In this document: positions 11,170 through 19,699 of the stretch, one piece after another
Layout of the letters: every line of letters begins with the position of its first letter
Numbering within the stretch: the stretch's first letter is position 1
Assembly (NCBI GenBank): GCA_009668205.1
Contig: WJYM01000001.1
Span: forward strand, 620,001 to 684,000
Reading direction: 5' to 3'
From: Enterobacteriaceae bacterium RIT691
GTDB taxonomy: Bacteria; Pseudomonadota; Gammaproteobacteria; Enterobacterales; Enterobacteriaceae
DNA length: 64,000 nucleotides
Translations under genes and position numbers: made by a program
The notes under the pieces: model-generated
Database searches by the model: none
Told to the model about the DNA's origin: nothing
Seen by the model: only the letters and a program-made list of their open reading frames with translations

Positions 11170-11242
11170 TTGCCGGGTGGCGGCTTTGCCTGACCCGGCC
11201 TACGGGCTTGTAGGCCCGGTAAGCTTCAGCGCCACCGGGCAA
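11170..11242. repeat. REP/BIME-type inverted repeat between ybhN and ybhL
   Basis: Two REP-like units lie head to head. The left arm TTGCCGGGTGGC and the right arm GCCACCGGGCAA are inverted copies with one mismatch, flanking inner arms GGCCTACGGGC and TTGTAGGCCCGG. Such elements sit between convergent genes and can stabilise mRNA or bind gyrase. Here it separates two convergent genes. Confidence 0.8.
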
Positions 11243-11248
11243 CAAGGT

Positions 11249-11953
11249 TTAGCGGCGGTTGCCCATAATGCGCAGCAGCATCAGGAACAGGTTGATGAAA
11301 TCGAGATACAGCGTTAACGCACCGAGGATGGCGTACTTGCGCAGGTTGCTGCTGTCGCGGGTATCAATCTGCTCGCCAATCATTTTCAGCTTTTGCGTGT
11401 CGTAAGCCGTCAGGCCCGTAAACACCACCACGCCGATATACGTCACCGCCCACATCAGCGGGGTGCTCTTCAGCCAGATGTTTACCAGCGACGCCAGAAC
11501 GATACCAATCAGCGCCATAAACAGCATTTTGCCCATGCCGGTTAAATCGCGTTTAGTGGTGTAACCGTACAGGCTCATCGCACCGAACATCCCCGCCGTC
11601 ACGATAAAGGTGCTGGCAATGGAGCTATAGGTATACGCGAGGAAAATACTGGAAAGCGTCAGGCCGGTTAGCGCTGAATAGAGCATAAACAGCGTGGTGG
11701 CGACGCCGGCACTCAACCGCTGCACCATGCCCGAAAGCACGAAAACCAGACCCAGCTGCGCGATGATGAGGCCGAAGAAAGTGATTTTGCTGGAGAAGAC
11801 AAACATCATCACTGCTGGCGTGTTTGCAGCAAACCAGGCAACGAACGCAGTCAGCAGCAGACCGCAGGTCATCCAGCCGTAGACCTGCGCCATGTAGGTC
11901 TGCAGGCCAGAGCGGGCCTGCACGATTGAATCAGGACGTGAATATCGGTCCAT
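11249..11953 (-). CDS. ybhL: Bax1-I family inner membrane protein YbhL
   Basis: This 234-residue protein has seven predicted membrane helices and belongs to the BI-1/YccA-like family. The N-terminus MDRYSRPDSIVQARSGLQTYMAQVYGWM and the end LFLMLLRIMGNRR match E. coli YbhL. The family motif LTAYDTQKLK is present near residue 180. Members are proposed pH-sensitive calcium leaks or FtsH modulators; the role of YbhL itself is unproven. It stands alone between ybhN and the moa operon. Confidence 0.94.
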   Translation of the reverse strand: MDRYSRPDSIVQARSGLQTYMAQVYGWMTCGLLLTAFVAWFAANTPAVMMFVFSSKITFFGLIIAQLGLVFVLSGMVQRLSAGVATTLFMLYSALTGLTLSSIFLAYTYSSIASTFIVTAGMFGAMSLYGYTTKRDLTGMGKMLFMALIGIVLASLVNIWLKSTPLMWAVTYIGVVVFTGLTAYDTQKLKMIGEQIDTRDSSNLRKYAILGALTLYLDFINLFLMLLRIMGNRR

Positions 11954-12029
11954 GATGAATTCCTCTGAAAAAAGGGGTGTTTAGTAAGCGTACCACATGT
12001 CAATCTCAAGAATGTCCGAAAAGCATGTT

Positions 12030-12482
12030 TTACCAGCGCTTTGCCGCCTGGTGATCGCTGTCGCGGGACTCCACCCAGCGGTCCCCTTCCGGGGTCGCTT
12101 CACGCTTCCAGAACGGCGCGCGGGTTTTAAGGTAATCCATGATGAATTCTCCGGCGGCAAAGGCGCTGCCGCGATGCACGCTGGTGACGCCCACGAAGAC
12201 AATCTCATCCCCAGGCCACATTTCGCCGATACGGTGAATCACCGAGACACGCCCTAACGTCCAGCGCTCGCGAGCCTCAGCTACAATTTCGGCCAGCGCT
12301 TTTTCCGTCATCCCCGGATAGTGCTCAAGCGTCAGCGCTTTCACACTGTCGCCAAGGTTATGATTACGGACTTTACCGGTGAAGGTCACCACCGCGCCGT
12401 CTTCGTCGCGTTCAGCCAGCCACTGGTATTCATGGCCAACGTCAAAGCCGTCTTTCGTGACACGAATCAGGGTCTCACTCAT
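12030..12482 (-). CDS. moaE: Molybdopterin synthase catalytic subunit MoaE
   Basis: This is the large subunit (150 residues) of molybdopterin synthase. It transfers sulfur from the MoaD thiocarboxylate to cyclic pyranopterin monophosphate. Family signatures present are FTGKVRNHNLGD, LEHYPGM and the catalytic-region KTRAPFWKREATPEG. I place the start at MSETL to match the family length; an ATG one codon earlier overlaps the moaD stop. Last gene of moaABCDE. Confidence 0.95.
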   Translation of the reverse strand: MSETLIRVTKDGFDVGHEYQWLAERDEDGAVVTFTGKVRNHNLGDSVKALTLEHYPGMTEKALAEIVAEARERWTLGRVSVIHRIGEMWPGDEIVFVGVTSVHRGSAFAAGEFIMDYLKTRAPFWKREATPEGDRWVESRDSDHQAAKRW

Positions 12483-12484
12483 CA

Positions 12485-12730
12485 TCAGCCCCCTGTGACC
12501 GGCGGGAAAAAGGCCACTTCATCGCCGGCGTTGATCGGATGTGAGCTCTCGACCAGCGTCTGGTTAACCGCCGCCAGCAGTTTGCCCTCTTCCAGCGCCA
12601 GCGCCCAGCGATCGCCACGGGCCGCTAATTCCTGTCGCAGCTGCTCGACATTTGCCGCGTTGCTGTTGAGCTCCAGCGAATCGGTGCCCACCAGCTCCCT
12701 GACCTGGGCGAAAAACAGAACCTTAATCAT
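12485..12730 (-). CDS. moaD: Molybdopterin synthase sulfur carrier subunit MoaD
   Basis: This is an 81-residue ubiquitin-fold sulfur carrier. It ends in the required Gly-Gly (FFPPVTGG), which is adenylated by MoeB and converted to a thiocarboxylate. It is coupled to moaC (4-base overlap) and moaE. Confidence 0.95.
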   Translation of the reverse strand: MIKVLFFAQVRELVGTDSLELNSNAANVEQLRQELAARGDRWALALEEGKLLAAVNQTLVESSHPINAGDEVAFFPPVTGG

Positions 12731-13206
12731 GCATCCACCCTGAAATCACCCGACTTGCCGCCGCTTTTAGCCAACAACCGAACCGGGCCAATGACCATGT
12801 CTTTTTGTACCGCTTTGCACATGTCATAAATGGTCAATGCCGCCACGGAAGCCGCCGTCAGCGCTTCCATTTCCACCCCGGTTTTCCCCGTCAGGCGGCA
12901 CAGCGATTCAATACGCACCCGATGGTGCTCCGGTTGCGCCTCTAAATTCACTTCGACTTTGCTCAACATCAGTGGATGGCACAGCGGAATAAGTTCCCAC
13001 GTCCGTTTGGCGGCCTGAATCCCCGCGATACGCGCGGTGGCGAAGACATCACCTTTGTGATGACTGCCCTCGATAATCATGGCCAGCGTTTCTGGGAGCA
13101 TAGTGACAAAGGCTTCGGCACGCGCTTCGCGCACGGTTTCCGTTTTGGCGGAAACATCCACCATATGCGCTTCGCCCGCAGCGTTAATGTGTGTGAGTTG
13201 CGACAT
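12727..13206 (-). CDS. moaC: Cyclic pyranopterin monophosphate synthase MoaC
   Basis: This 159-residue enzyme acts after MoaA, converting the 3',8-cyclo-GTP intermediate to cyclic pyranopterin monophosphate. Conserved stretches are [14 protein letters not shown] and [24 protein letters not shown], which carry catalytic and subunit-interface residues, and the active-site lysine region VQKDM. It overlaps moaD by 4 bases. Confidence 0.96.
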   Translation of the reverse strand: MSQLTHINAAGEAHMVDVSAKTETVREARAEAFVTMLPETLAMIIEGSHHKGDVFATARIAGIQAAKRTWELIPLCHPLMLSKVEVNLEAQPEHHRVRIESLCRLTGKTGVEMEALTAASVAALTIYDMCKAVQKDMVIGPVRLLAKSGGKSGDFRVDA

Positions 13207-13209
13207 AGC

Positions 13210-13722
13210 TTATTTCTTCAGATGGGGGTGGAAATTACAGGGGCGGGTGCGCGCATCCAGCTGCGGCGCAATGATATTTTCCCATGCGGTTCGACAGGCT
13301 TTGGTGGAACCTGGCATCGCAAAAATGAGCGTTTTATTGGCAACACCGGCGACAGCACGGGATTGCAGCGTCGAGGTGCCAATCTCTTCGAACGACAACA
13401 TGCGGAACACTTCACCAAACCCTTCGACTTCACGGTCGAACAGCGGCAGCAACGCTTCCGGCACCTGATCACCGTCAGTCAATCCTGTTCCGCCGTTGAT
13501 CAGGACAACCTGAACGTCATCGCTGGCAATCCATGACGAAACCTGGGCTCGAATCGCGTAACGGTTCTCTTTGACGATAGCGTTATCCACAATGTGGTGT
13601 CCCGCCTCATGAGCGGCATCACGCAAATAATGGCCCGAGGTGTCGTCCTCTTCGCCGCGTCGGCTGGATACCGTCAGAATGGCAATTCGCGTTGGGATAA
13701 ATTCAGCGCTCACCTGACTCAT
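13210..13722 (-). CDS. moaB: Molybdenum cofactor biosynthesis protein MoaB
   Basis: This 170-residue protein of the MogA/MoaB fold is related to molybdopterin adenylyltransferases. In E. coli MoaB is dispensable and its activity is unclear. The motifs NGGTGLTDGD and FAMPGSTKACRTAWENIIAPQLDARTRPCNFHPHLKK are typical. I use the ATG two codons into the open frame (MSQVS), as in E. coli. Three bases separate it from moaC. Confidence 0.95.
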   Translation of the reverse strand: MSQVSAEFIPTRIAILTVSSRRGEEDDTSGHYLRDAAHEAGHHIVDNAIVKENRYAIRAQVSSWIASDDVQVVLINGGTGLTDGDQVPEALLPLFDREVEGFGEVFRMLSFEEIGTSTLQSRAVAGVANKTLIFAMPGSTKACRTAWENIIAPQLDARTRPCNFHPHLKK

Positions 13723-13749
13723 GGTCAAGCTCCTTATTTTTTTCGTGGC

Positions 13750-14739
13750 TTAGCCGCCGATATAGGAAAGGTTCTGCGTAATGCCGGTATTTCCCTGGTG
13801 CAGGAAATGGGTCTGTTTTTTGTGCGCCAGCGCAGCAGTGATGCGGGTTTCCAGCTCGGATTGCTGCGCGTCTTCCAGCAGCAGATCGCGCAGGTCGACC
13901 CCACCATCACCAAACAGGCACAGATGCAGTTTGCCAACGGAAGAGACGCGCAGGCGGTTACAGCTGGCGCAGAAGTCTTTCTCATACGGCATGATAAGGC
14001 CGATTTCCCCTGCGTAATCGGGGTGACAGAAGACCTGTGCCGGGCCATCGCTGCGTTGACGGATCTGGTGGATCCAGCCGCGCTGGAGCAGCGCTTCGCG
14101 CAGCACCATGCCGGAAATGTGGTGTTTGTGGAACAAATCGCTGCCCTCACCGGTTTCCATTAATTCAATGAAACGCAGCTGAATGGGGCGGGGTTTGATC
14201 CACGCCAGAAAAGTGTCGAGCTGGTGATGATTGATGTCACGCATCAGCACGGTGTTGACTTTTACCTTAGTAAATCCGGCGTCAAAAGCCGCATCAATGC
14301 CGTCCATCACCTGGCGGAATTTGTCCTGCCCGGTAATCGCATGAAACTGACGGGCATCCAGGCTGTCCACGCTGACGTTGACGTGAGTCAAGCCCGCCGC
14401 TTTCCAGTTTGCCGCATCACGCGCCAGCCGGTAGCCGTTGGTGGTGACCGCAATCTGGCGGATCGCTTCGTTTTGGCGCACGGTTTCAATGATGTCGGTA
14501 AAGTCGCGACGCAATGAGGGCTCACCGCCGGTCAGGCGCACTTTTTCGGTGCCCATTGCGGCAAACGCTCGGGTCACCCGGCGGATTTCATCCACGGAGA
14601 GAAAACCGTTATTGCTGACGCGACCGGGCTTATAGCCGTCCGGCAGACAGTAGGTGCAACGAAAGTTACACACATCGGTAATTGACAATCGCAGGTAGTA
14701 AAACTTCCGTGCGAAGGCATCGGTGAGTTGTGGGGCCAT
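13750..14739 (-). CDS. moaA: GTP 3',8-cyclase MoaA
   Basis: This radical SAM enzyme of 329 residues starts molybdenum cofactor synthesis from GTP. The N-terminal cluster motif CNFRCTYC (about residues 24-31) binds SAM. The C-terminal [18 protein letters not shown] holds the second 4Fe-4S cluster, and the protein ends in Gly-Gly, as required. The start [24 protein letters not shown] matches E. coli. A Moco-type RNA leader lies directly upstream. Confidence 0.97.
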   Translation of the reverse strand: MAPQLTDAFARKFYYLRLSITDVCNFRCTYCLPDGYKPGRVSNNGFLSVDEIRRVTRAFAAMGTEKVRLTGGEPSLRRDFTDIIETVRQNEAIRQIAVTTNGYRLARDAANWKAAGLTHVNVSVDSLDARQFHAITGQDKFRQVMDGIDAAFDAGFTKVKVNTVLMRDINHHQLDTFLAWIKPRPIQLRFIELMETGEGSDLFHKHHISGMVLREALLQRGWIHQIRQRSDGPAQVFCHPDYAGEIGLIMPYEKDFCASCNRLRVSSVGKLHLCLFGDGGVDLRDLLLEDAQQSELETRITAALAHKKQTHFLHQGNTGITQNLSYIGG

Positions 14740-14743
14740 GTAC

Positions 14744-14852
14744 ACCTTTCCAAATACGGGAGGCTCAGCTATTTCTGACTGAACCCTGGTGACTAACGTC
14801 ACGGCCAGAGCACCCTATCTGTCGACTTAGGTGCAAGGGCTAGAGTGTAGCT
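14744..14852 (-). ncRNA. Moco riboswitch (leader of moaA)
   Basis: The minus-strand leader just before moaA keeps the sequence blocks of the E. coli moaA leader RNA. These are CTCTAGCC, TTGCACCT, GGTGCTCTGGCCGTGAC, CACCAGGGTTC, then GAGCCTCCCGTATTTGGAAAGGTGTAC. The variable hairpin near AGTCAGAAATAGCTGA differs, as expected for a stem. In E. coli this element reports molybdenum cofactor levels and represses moa translation. The boundaries are approximate. Confidence 0.88.
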
Positions 14853-15083
14853 CCTGATTTTCAGAAGCGGGTTATGCCGATAGTAGCGCGGAAATGGCAC
14901 TTTCGCCACGTGACGCTTTCGCTATATAATCTCTTACATATCGACCTGATCGTGCAGTTTCGCTACAGAATACGCAAAAATCCGCTTTTTGCATTGATAT
15001 GCGTCATTTTGCCGGGATCGGGAGATCGTCTTTTAGGGGTAGTTACGTTAAGGTAGGCGAGTTCGTCTCTGATAAGGAATTAT

Positions 15084-15992
15084 ATGCGCAATCGTACATT
15101 TGCGGATCTCGACCGCGTCGTCGCGCTGGGCGGCGGTCACGGCCTGGGGCGGGTGATGTCTTCCCTCTCTTTTTTGGGTTCGCGTCTGACCGGTATTGTC
15201 ACCACAACGGATAACGGGGGCTCCACCGGTCGCATTCGTCGTTCCGAAGGCGGGATTGCCTGGGGAGATATGCGTAACTGTCTTAACCAGCTCATCACCG
15301 AATCCAGCGTCGCTTCTGCGATGTTTGAGTATCGTTTTGGCGGTAATGGCGAGCTTTCCGGGCATAACCTTGGAAATCTGATGCTAAAGGCGTTGGATCA
15401 CCTGAGCGTGCGGCCTCTGGATGCGATCAACTTGATCAGAAATCTGCTCAAAGTCGAGGCGTCATTGATACCTATGTCGGAAGTGCCGGTAGATCTGATG
15501 GCGATCGACAGCGAAGGCCATGAAATCTACGGTGAGGTGAATATCGATCAGCTCACGCGCCCCCCGAAAGAGCTGATGCTGACGCCCGCCGTTCCGGCGA
15601 CCCGTGAAGCCATTCACGCCATTGCTGAAGCGGATTTGATTCTGATTGGGCCAGGCAGTTTTTATACCAGCCTGATGCCCATTTTGCTGTTGGACGAGAT
15701 GGCCCAGGCGCTGCGCCGCACGCCTGCACCTATGGTCTACATTGGCAACCTCGGTAAAGAACTGAGCCCGGCGGCGGCAAGCCTGTCGTTGAAAAATAAG
15801 CTCGACTTAATGGAACACTATGTCGGTAAACCGGTGATTGATGCCGTCGTCGTCGGCCCCAGCGTGGATGTCTCCGAGGTCCGGGAGCGTGTGATTATCC
15901 AGACTCAGTTGGAAGCCAGCGACATTCGCTATCGCCATGACCGACACCTGCTTCACGATGCCCTCGAACAGGCCGTTCAGGCGCTGGGATAA
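15084..15992 (+). CDS. ybhK: YvcK/CofD-like protein YbhK (putative gluconeogenesis factor)
   Basis: This 302-residue protein of the YvcK/CofD family has the nucleotide-binding start [11 protein letters not shown], then [14 protein letters not shown] and GDMRNCL, the family signatures. YvcK proteins bind UDP-sugars and support growth on gluconeogenic carbon sources and envelope integrity in other bacteria. The role in enterobacteria is not settled. It is divergent from moaA. In E. coli it neighbours uvrB; here eptA-pmrAB separates them. Confidence 0.93.
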   Translation: MRNRTFADLDRVVALGGGHGLGRVMSSLSFLGSRLTGIVTTTDNGGSTGRIRRSEGGIAWGDMRNCLNQLITESSVASAMFEYRFGGNGELSGHNLGNLMLKALDHLSVRPLDAINLIRNLLKVEASLIPMSEVPVDLMAIDSEGHEIYGEVNIDQLTRPPKELMLTPAVPATREAIHAIAEADLILIGPGSFYTSLMPILLLDEMAQALRRTPAPMVYIGNLGKELSPAAASLSLKNKLDLMEHYVGKPVIDAVVVGPSVDVSEVRERVIIQTQLEASDIRYRHDRHLLHDALEQAVQALG

Positions 15993-16011
15993 TCGTCATC
16001 TCTTCAGCATG

Positions 16012-16040
16012 GAAAGTGGGCAGCTTCCCTACCCACTTTC
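16012..16040. other. Inverted repeat after ybhK
   Basis: GAAAGTGGG and CCCACTTTC form a 9-bp stem 19 bases after the ybhK stop. There is no T-run on either strand, so it may be a processing or stabilising hairpin, or a weak terminator. Confidence 0.45.
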
Positions 16041-16056
16041 AGCCAAACCTTAATTT

Positions 16057-16100
16057 CTTAATGTTGTCTTAAAATTCAGCTGACATCATACTGTCATCAT
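16057..16100 (+). promoter_or_regulatory. PmrA box and -10 element of eptA-pmrAB
   Basis: CTTAAT-GTTGT-CTTAAA at 16057-16073 fits the PmrA consensus of two YTTAAK hexamers spaced by five bases. A -10-like CATCAT follows exactly 21 bases after the box. The pmrR promoter in this window shows the same spacing. It indicates activation of the operon by its own response regulator. Confidence 0.8.
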
Positions 16101-16120
16101 TTTCTGCTGGATGTTTTGTG

Positions 16121-17761
16121 ATGCCACGTTTTTCCCTTCGCCGTCCTGCGATGGGGCATGTTTCTTATCTTGTCCTGTGTGCGCTGTACATCTCGGTATT
16201 TCTGAATATCGCTTTCTATAAACAGGCCTTTGCGCTGTTACCGGTGGATTCACTCCACAACGGTCTGGTCTTTGCCACCCTGCCGATCGTAGCCGTCTGT
16301 GCCATCAATATTTTGATCACGCTGGCCTCCTTCCTGTGGCTGGATCGCCTGGTCGTCACGCTGTTTATTTTGCTCAGCGCCGCGGCGCAATACTTCATTA
16401 TGAATTTCAGCGTGGTTATCGACCGCGCCATGATCACCAACATTCTCGATACGACGCCTGCAGAAAGCTTTGCCTTGATGTCGACGAAGCTGGTGCTGAC
16501 GCTGTTGTCCACCGGCCTGCTGGCAGTGATCATTGCCTGGTGGATCCGGGTGAAAAAACCGGCACAGGCGTGGAAAAGCCTCCTCTGGCGAATGGTCAGT
16601 GTGGCGGTTTCCGCCCTGCTGATCGTGATTGTCGCGCTGCTGTTCTACAAAGATTACGCATCGCTGTTCCGCAATAATAAAGAGTTGGTGAAATCCCTCA
16701 GCCCGTCTAACAGCATCGTGGCCATCAACTCCTGGTATTCCCATCATCAGATGGACAATCTGCCACTGGTGCGCATCGGTGAAGATGCGGTGCAGAAACC
16801 AGAAATGAAAGCCGGCCCACGTCGCAACCTGACCATTCTGGTGCTGGGGGAGACTTCACGTGCGGAGAACTTCTCACTGGGGGGTTATGCCCATGAAACG
16901 AACCCGCGCCTGGCAAAAGACAACGTTGTTTATTACCCGAACACCACCTCATGCGGTACGGCTACCGCCGTCTCCGTACCGTGCATGTTCTCCAATATGC
17001 CGCGCAGCCGTTATGATGAGCAGCTTGCCCACCATCAGGAAGGCCTGCTGGATGTGATTCAGCGTGCCGGAATTAATGTACTGTGGAATGAAAATGACGG
17101 CGGCTGTAAAGGTGCCTGCGATCGGGTTCCGCATCAGGATATGACCAGTCTGAACCTGCCAGGTATGTGCATTGATGGCGAATGCTATGACGATGTGTTG
17201 TTCCATGGCCTCGAGGATTACATCGACAACCTGAAAGGTGACGGCGTTATCGTTCTGCATACTATCGGCAGCCACGGCCCGACTTACTACAACCGTTACC
17301 CGAAAGATTTGCGGACCTTCTCTCCGACCTGTGACAGTAATGAAATCCAGAACTGCACCCGGGAGCAGTTGGTCAATACGTACGACAACTCTATCGTCAA
17401 CGTGGATTACATTGTCGATAAGGCCATTAAGTTATTAGAATCGAAGCAAAGTACGTTCACCACAAGCCTGGTCTATCTGTCCGATCACGGTGAATCGCTG
17501 GGCGAAAACGGCGTGTATCTGCACGGCCTGCCGTGGTCCATCGCTCCGGATACGCAGAAACATGTGCCGATGCTGATTTGGCTGTCGCCGGATTATCAGC
17601 AGCGCTATGGCGTGAACTATGAGTGCATGAAAACCCATGCCAAAGCCAATGACTATTCTCAGGATAATCTGTTCTCAACCATGCTGGGTCTCGCCGGAGT
17701 GGCCACCAGCGAATACAAAGCGGGCGACGATATCCTGACCGCATGCAGGGGAGCAAACTAA
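16121..17761 (+). CDS. eptA: Lipid A phosphoethanolamine transferase EptA (PmrC)
   Basis: This inner-membrane enzyme of 546 residues moves phosphoethanolamine from phosphatidylethanolamine to lipid A, lowering negative charge and polymyxin binding. Five N-terminal membrane helices span residues 1-180 or so. The periplasmic alkaline-phosphatase-fold domain follows, with the nucleophile Thr280 (in [15 protein letters not shown]) and metal-site motifs [31 protein letters not shown] and [12 protein letters not shown]. It resembles E. coli EptA throughout, and I regard it as the chromosomal enzyme rather than an mcr gene. ATG at 16121 follows a possible GTG start one codon earlier. Its stop shares a base with pmrA. 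Confidence 0.95.
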   Translation: MPRFSLRRPAMGHVSYLVLCALYISVFLNIAFYKQAFALLPVDSLHNGLVFATLPIVAVCAINILITLASFLWLDRLVVTLFILLSAAAQYFIMNFSVVIDRAMITNILDTTPAESFALMSTKLVLTLLSTGLLAVIIAWWIRVKKPAQAWKSLLWRMVSVAVSALLIVIVALLFYKDYASLFRNNKELVKSLSPSNSIVAINSWYSHHQMDNLPLVRIGEDAVQKPEMKAGPRRNLTILVLGETSRAENFSLGGYAHETNPRLAKDNVVYYPNTTSCGTATAVSVPCMFSNMPRSRYDEQLAHHQEGLLDVIQRAGINVLWNENDGGCKGACDRVPHQDMTSLNLPGMCIDGECYDDVLFHGLEDYIDNLKGDGVIVLHTIGSHGPTYYNRYPKDLRTFSPTCDSNEIQNCTREQLVNTYDNSIVNVDYIVDKAIKLLESKQSTFTTSLVYLSDHGESLGENGVYLHGLPWSIAPDTQKHVPMLIWLSPDYQQRYGVNYECMKTHAKANDYSQDNLFSTMLGLAGVATSEYKAGDDILTACRGAN

Positions 17762-18432
17762 TGAAAGTATTGGTTGTTGAAGATGATGCATTATTGCTGC
17801 AGGGGTTAATTCTCGCCATGCAGAGCGAAGGCTATGTCTGCGATGGCGTGACCACCGCGCATGAAGCCGCGCTGTGTCTGGCCAATGGCCATTACAGCCT
17901 GATCGTGCTGGATTTGGGATTGCCCGATGAAGATGGGCTGCATTTCCTCGCCCGCATTCGTCGCGAAAAAATCAGCCTCCCGGTGCTGATCCTCACCGCT
18001 CGCGATACCGTCAGCGATCGTATTACCGGCCTGGATACCGGGGCGGACGACTATCTGGTGAAACCCTTTGCCCTCGAAGAACTCAATGCCCGCGTGCGCG
18101 CTCTGCTGCGTCGCCATCATAATCAGGGCGATAACGAAATCGCGATGGGGGATTTACGTATCAACGTGACCCGTCGTCTGGTTTCACTGGGCGAGACCCC
18201 GCTCGAGCTGACGCCAAAAGAGTATGCCCTGCTTTCGCGCCTGATGGCCAAGGCAGGAAGCCCGGTGCACCGTGAAATTCTCTATAACGACATTTACAGC
18301 TGGGATAACGAGCCGTCCACCAACACGCTGGAAGTCCACATTCATAATCTTCGCGACAAAATTGGCAAAGAGCGCATCCGTACCGTACGCGGCTTTGGCT
18401 ATATGCTGGTCAAGTCCAGCGAGGACGCGTAA
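17761..18432 (+). CDS. pmrA: Response regulator PmrA (BasR)
   Basis: This OmpR/PhoB-family regulator has 223 residues. The receiver domain has acidic residues EDD at 7-9, the phospho-acceptor Asp51 ([12 protein letters not shown]) and the conserved Lys near 101 (VKPF). The winged-helix DNA-binding domain ends [13 protein letters not shown]. It activates eptA and other lipid A genes when phosphorylated by PmrB. The start codon overlaps the eptA stop (TAATG) and pmrB starts immediately after its stop. Confidence 0.95.
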   Translation: MKVLVVEDDALLLQGLILAMQSEGYVCDGVTTAHEAALCLANGHYSLIVLDLGLPDEDGLHFLARIRREKISLPVLILTARDTVSDRITGLDTGADDYLVKPFALEELNARVRALLRRHHNQGDNEIAMGDLRINVTRRLVSLGETPLELTPKEYALLSRLMAKAGSPVHREILYNDIYSWDNEPSTNTLEVHIHNLRDKIGKERIRTVRGFGYMLVKSSEDA

Positions 18433-19509
18433 ATGAATCTTCCCTACATCAGCAACATTACCTGGACGATGCGCCGCCAGCTGTTGCTGACGATTGCCAG
18501 TATTTTGCTGGTGTGCCAGGTGATCAGCGTGTTCTGGCTGTGGCACGAAAGCCAGGAGCAGATCCAGCTGCTGGTGCAAAGCGCCATCGAAGGGCATAAC
18601 AACAAAAAGCACATTGAGCATGAAGTGCGTGAGGCCGTCGCCAGTCTGCTGATCCCCAGCATGCTGATCATCGGCCTGGCGCTGTGGATTTGCCTGCAGG
18701 CGGTGAAGCGAATCACTCGCCCGCTGTCTGATTTACAGGCAGAGCTTAACAATCGCACCCCTGACAATTTGCAGCCGATCGTCCTGCCGCAGTCAGTCAG
18801 CGAAGTGGATGCCGTCACGGGGGCGATAAACCAGCTGGTGGAGCGTCTCAATCAGACGCTGGATCGTGAGCGCATGTTCACCGCCGACGTCGCCCATGAG
18901 CTGCGCACCCCGCTTGCCGGGCTGCGTCTGCACCTCGAGCTGATGGAAAAGGTCCATAAGATTAACGTGACCCCGTTGCTGCAGCGCCTTGATCAAATGA
19001 CTAACAGTATTTCTCAGCTGTTGCAGCTGGCCCGCGTCGGACAGTCGTTCTCTGCGGGCAGCTATCAGACCGTGCCGCTGATTGCTGAAGTGATTTTGCC
19101 CCTTCAGGGCGAGTTGGAAACGATGCTGGCCCAGCGCGGTCAGCGGCTGGTGGTGCCGGACCCGAGCCACGACACCACCGTCTCCGGCGATGCTACGCTG
19201 CTGAGCGTGCTGCTGCGTAATCTGGTCGAAAACGCCCACCGCTACAGCCCGGAAAATTCCACCATTACCGTAGTTGTCGAACCCGGGATGATGGCCGTTG
19301 AAGATGAAGGTCCGGGGATTGATGAAGCGAAGAGTGGCGATCTCAGTAAAGCGTTTGTCCGCATGGACAGTCGCTATGGCGGGATTGGTCTCGGGTTAAG
19401 CATTGTGACTCGCATTGCCCAGCTGCACGACTCACAGTTCTTTTTGAAGAACCGGACGCCGGAACCGGGTCTGAAAGCGTGGATTAAGTTTCCCCGCCGC
19501 GGGCGTTAG
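18433..19509 (+). CDS. pmrB: Sensor histidine kinase PmrB (BasS)
   Basis: This membrane sensor has 358 residues. TM1 lies about 15-36 and TM2 about 68-90. The short periplasmic loop contains two ExxE motifs (E39-E42 and E64-E67); in Salmonella PmrB such motifs sense ferric iron. HAMP follows (KRITRPLSDLQAEL), then the phospho-acceptor His155 in ADVAHELRTPL. The ATPase domain has LRNLVENAHRYSP, DEGPGI and GIGLGLSIV. It phosphorylates PmrA in response to metal ions and low pH. It abuts pmrA directly. Confidence 0.94.
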   Translation: MNLPYISNITWTMRRQLLLTIASILLVCQVISVFWLWHESQEQIQLLVQSAIEGHNNKKHIEHEVREAVASLLIPSMLIIGLALWICLQAVKRITRPLSDLQAELNNRTPDNLQPIVLPQSVSEVDAVTGAINQLVERLNQTLDRERMFTADVAHELRTPLAGLRLHLELMEKVHKINVTPLLQRLDQMTNSISQLLQLARVGQSFSAGSYQTVPLIAEVILPLQGELETMLAQRGQRLVVPDPSHDTTVSGDATLLSVLLRNLVENAHRYSPENSTITVVVEPGMMAVEDEGPGIDEAKSGDLSKAFVRMDSRYGGIGLGLSIVTRIAQLHDSQFFLKNRTPEPGLKAWIKFPRRGR

Positions 19510-19510
19510 A

Positions 19511-19603
19511 TCAGAAGGTGAGCACCCAGTGGTGGAAAAAGCCAATTACGATGGCAAAAGAAACCAGGACTGAAAGGATGTTTAACAGATTCTGTTTTTG
19601 CAT
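19511..19603 (-). CDS. pmrR: Small membrane peptide PmrR-like, 30 residues
   Basis: A 30-residue ORF, too short for ordinary gene calling, reads MQKQNLLNILSVLVSFAIV followed by IGFFHHWVLTF. It is one hydrophobic segment with a polar start, the same length and character as Salmonella and E. coli PmrR, which inhibits the lipid A phosphotransferase LpxT. GAGG lies 8 bases before the ATG. A PmrA box and -10 precede it at the right spacing, and it sits next to pmrB as I recall it does in E. coli. It lies antisense to the 3' end of the eptA-pmrAB transcript, with one base between the two stop codons. Residue identity to known PmrR is limited, so this call leans on context. Confidence 0.78.
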   Translation of the reverse strand: MQKQNLLNILSVLVSFAIVIGFFHHWVLTF

Positions 19604-19618
19604 GACACTGCCCTCATT

Positions 19619-19662
19619 AAAGTAGGAGCAGTGTCTCTCAAGAAGATTAACTGAACATTAAG
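19619..19662 (-). promoter_or_regulatory. PmrA box and -10 element of pmrR
   Basis: On the minus strand CTTAAT-GTTCA-GTTAAT (19646-19662) is a PmrA box, and TACTTT (19619-19624) is a -10 element 21 bases downstream. Transcription would begin just before the GAGG ribosome site of pmrR. One box hexamer overlaps the stem of the terminator on the other strand. Confidence 0.78.
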
Positions 19663-19699
19663 ACCCCGTTCGCACCTGTGACCGGGGTCTTATTTTTTT
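19659..19699 (+). terminator. Rho-independent terminator of eptA-pmrAB
   Basis: A perfect 10-bp stem (TAAGACCCCG / CGGGGTCTTA, 14-base loop) is followed by seven T. It lies 150 bases after pmrB, so the 3' untranslated region of the operon runs antisense across all of pmrR. The T-run overlaps the uvrB stop codon. Confidence 0.88.

Noticed and set aside
16012-16040. Terminator of ybhK
   Set aside because: A good 9-bp stem, but no T-run on either side; kept only as an inverted repeat.
16121-17761. Possible acquired mcr-type colistin-resistance gene
   Set aside because: The sequence follows chromosomal E. coli EptA from end to end and sits in an operon with its own pmrAB; no insertion sequence or pap2 gene flanks it.
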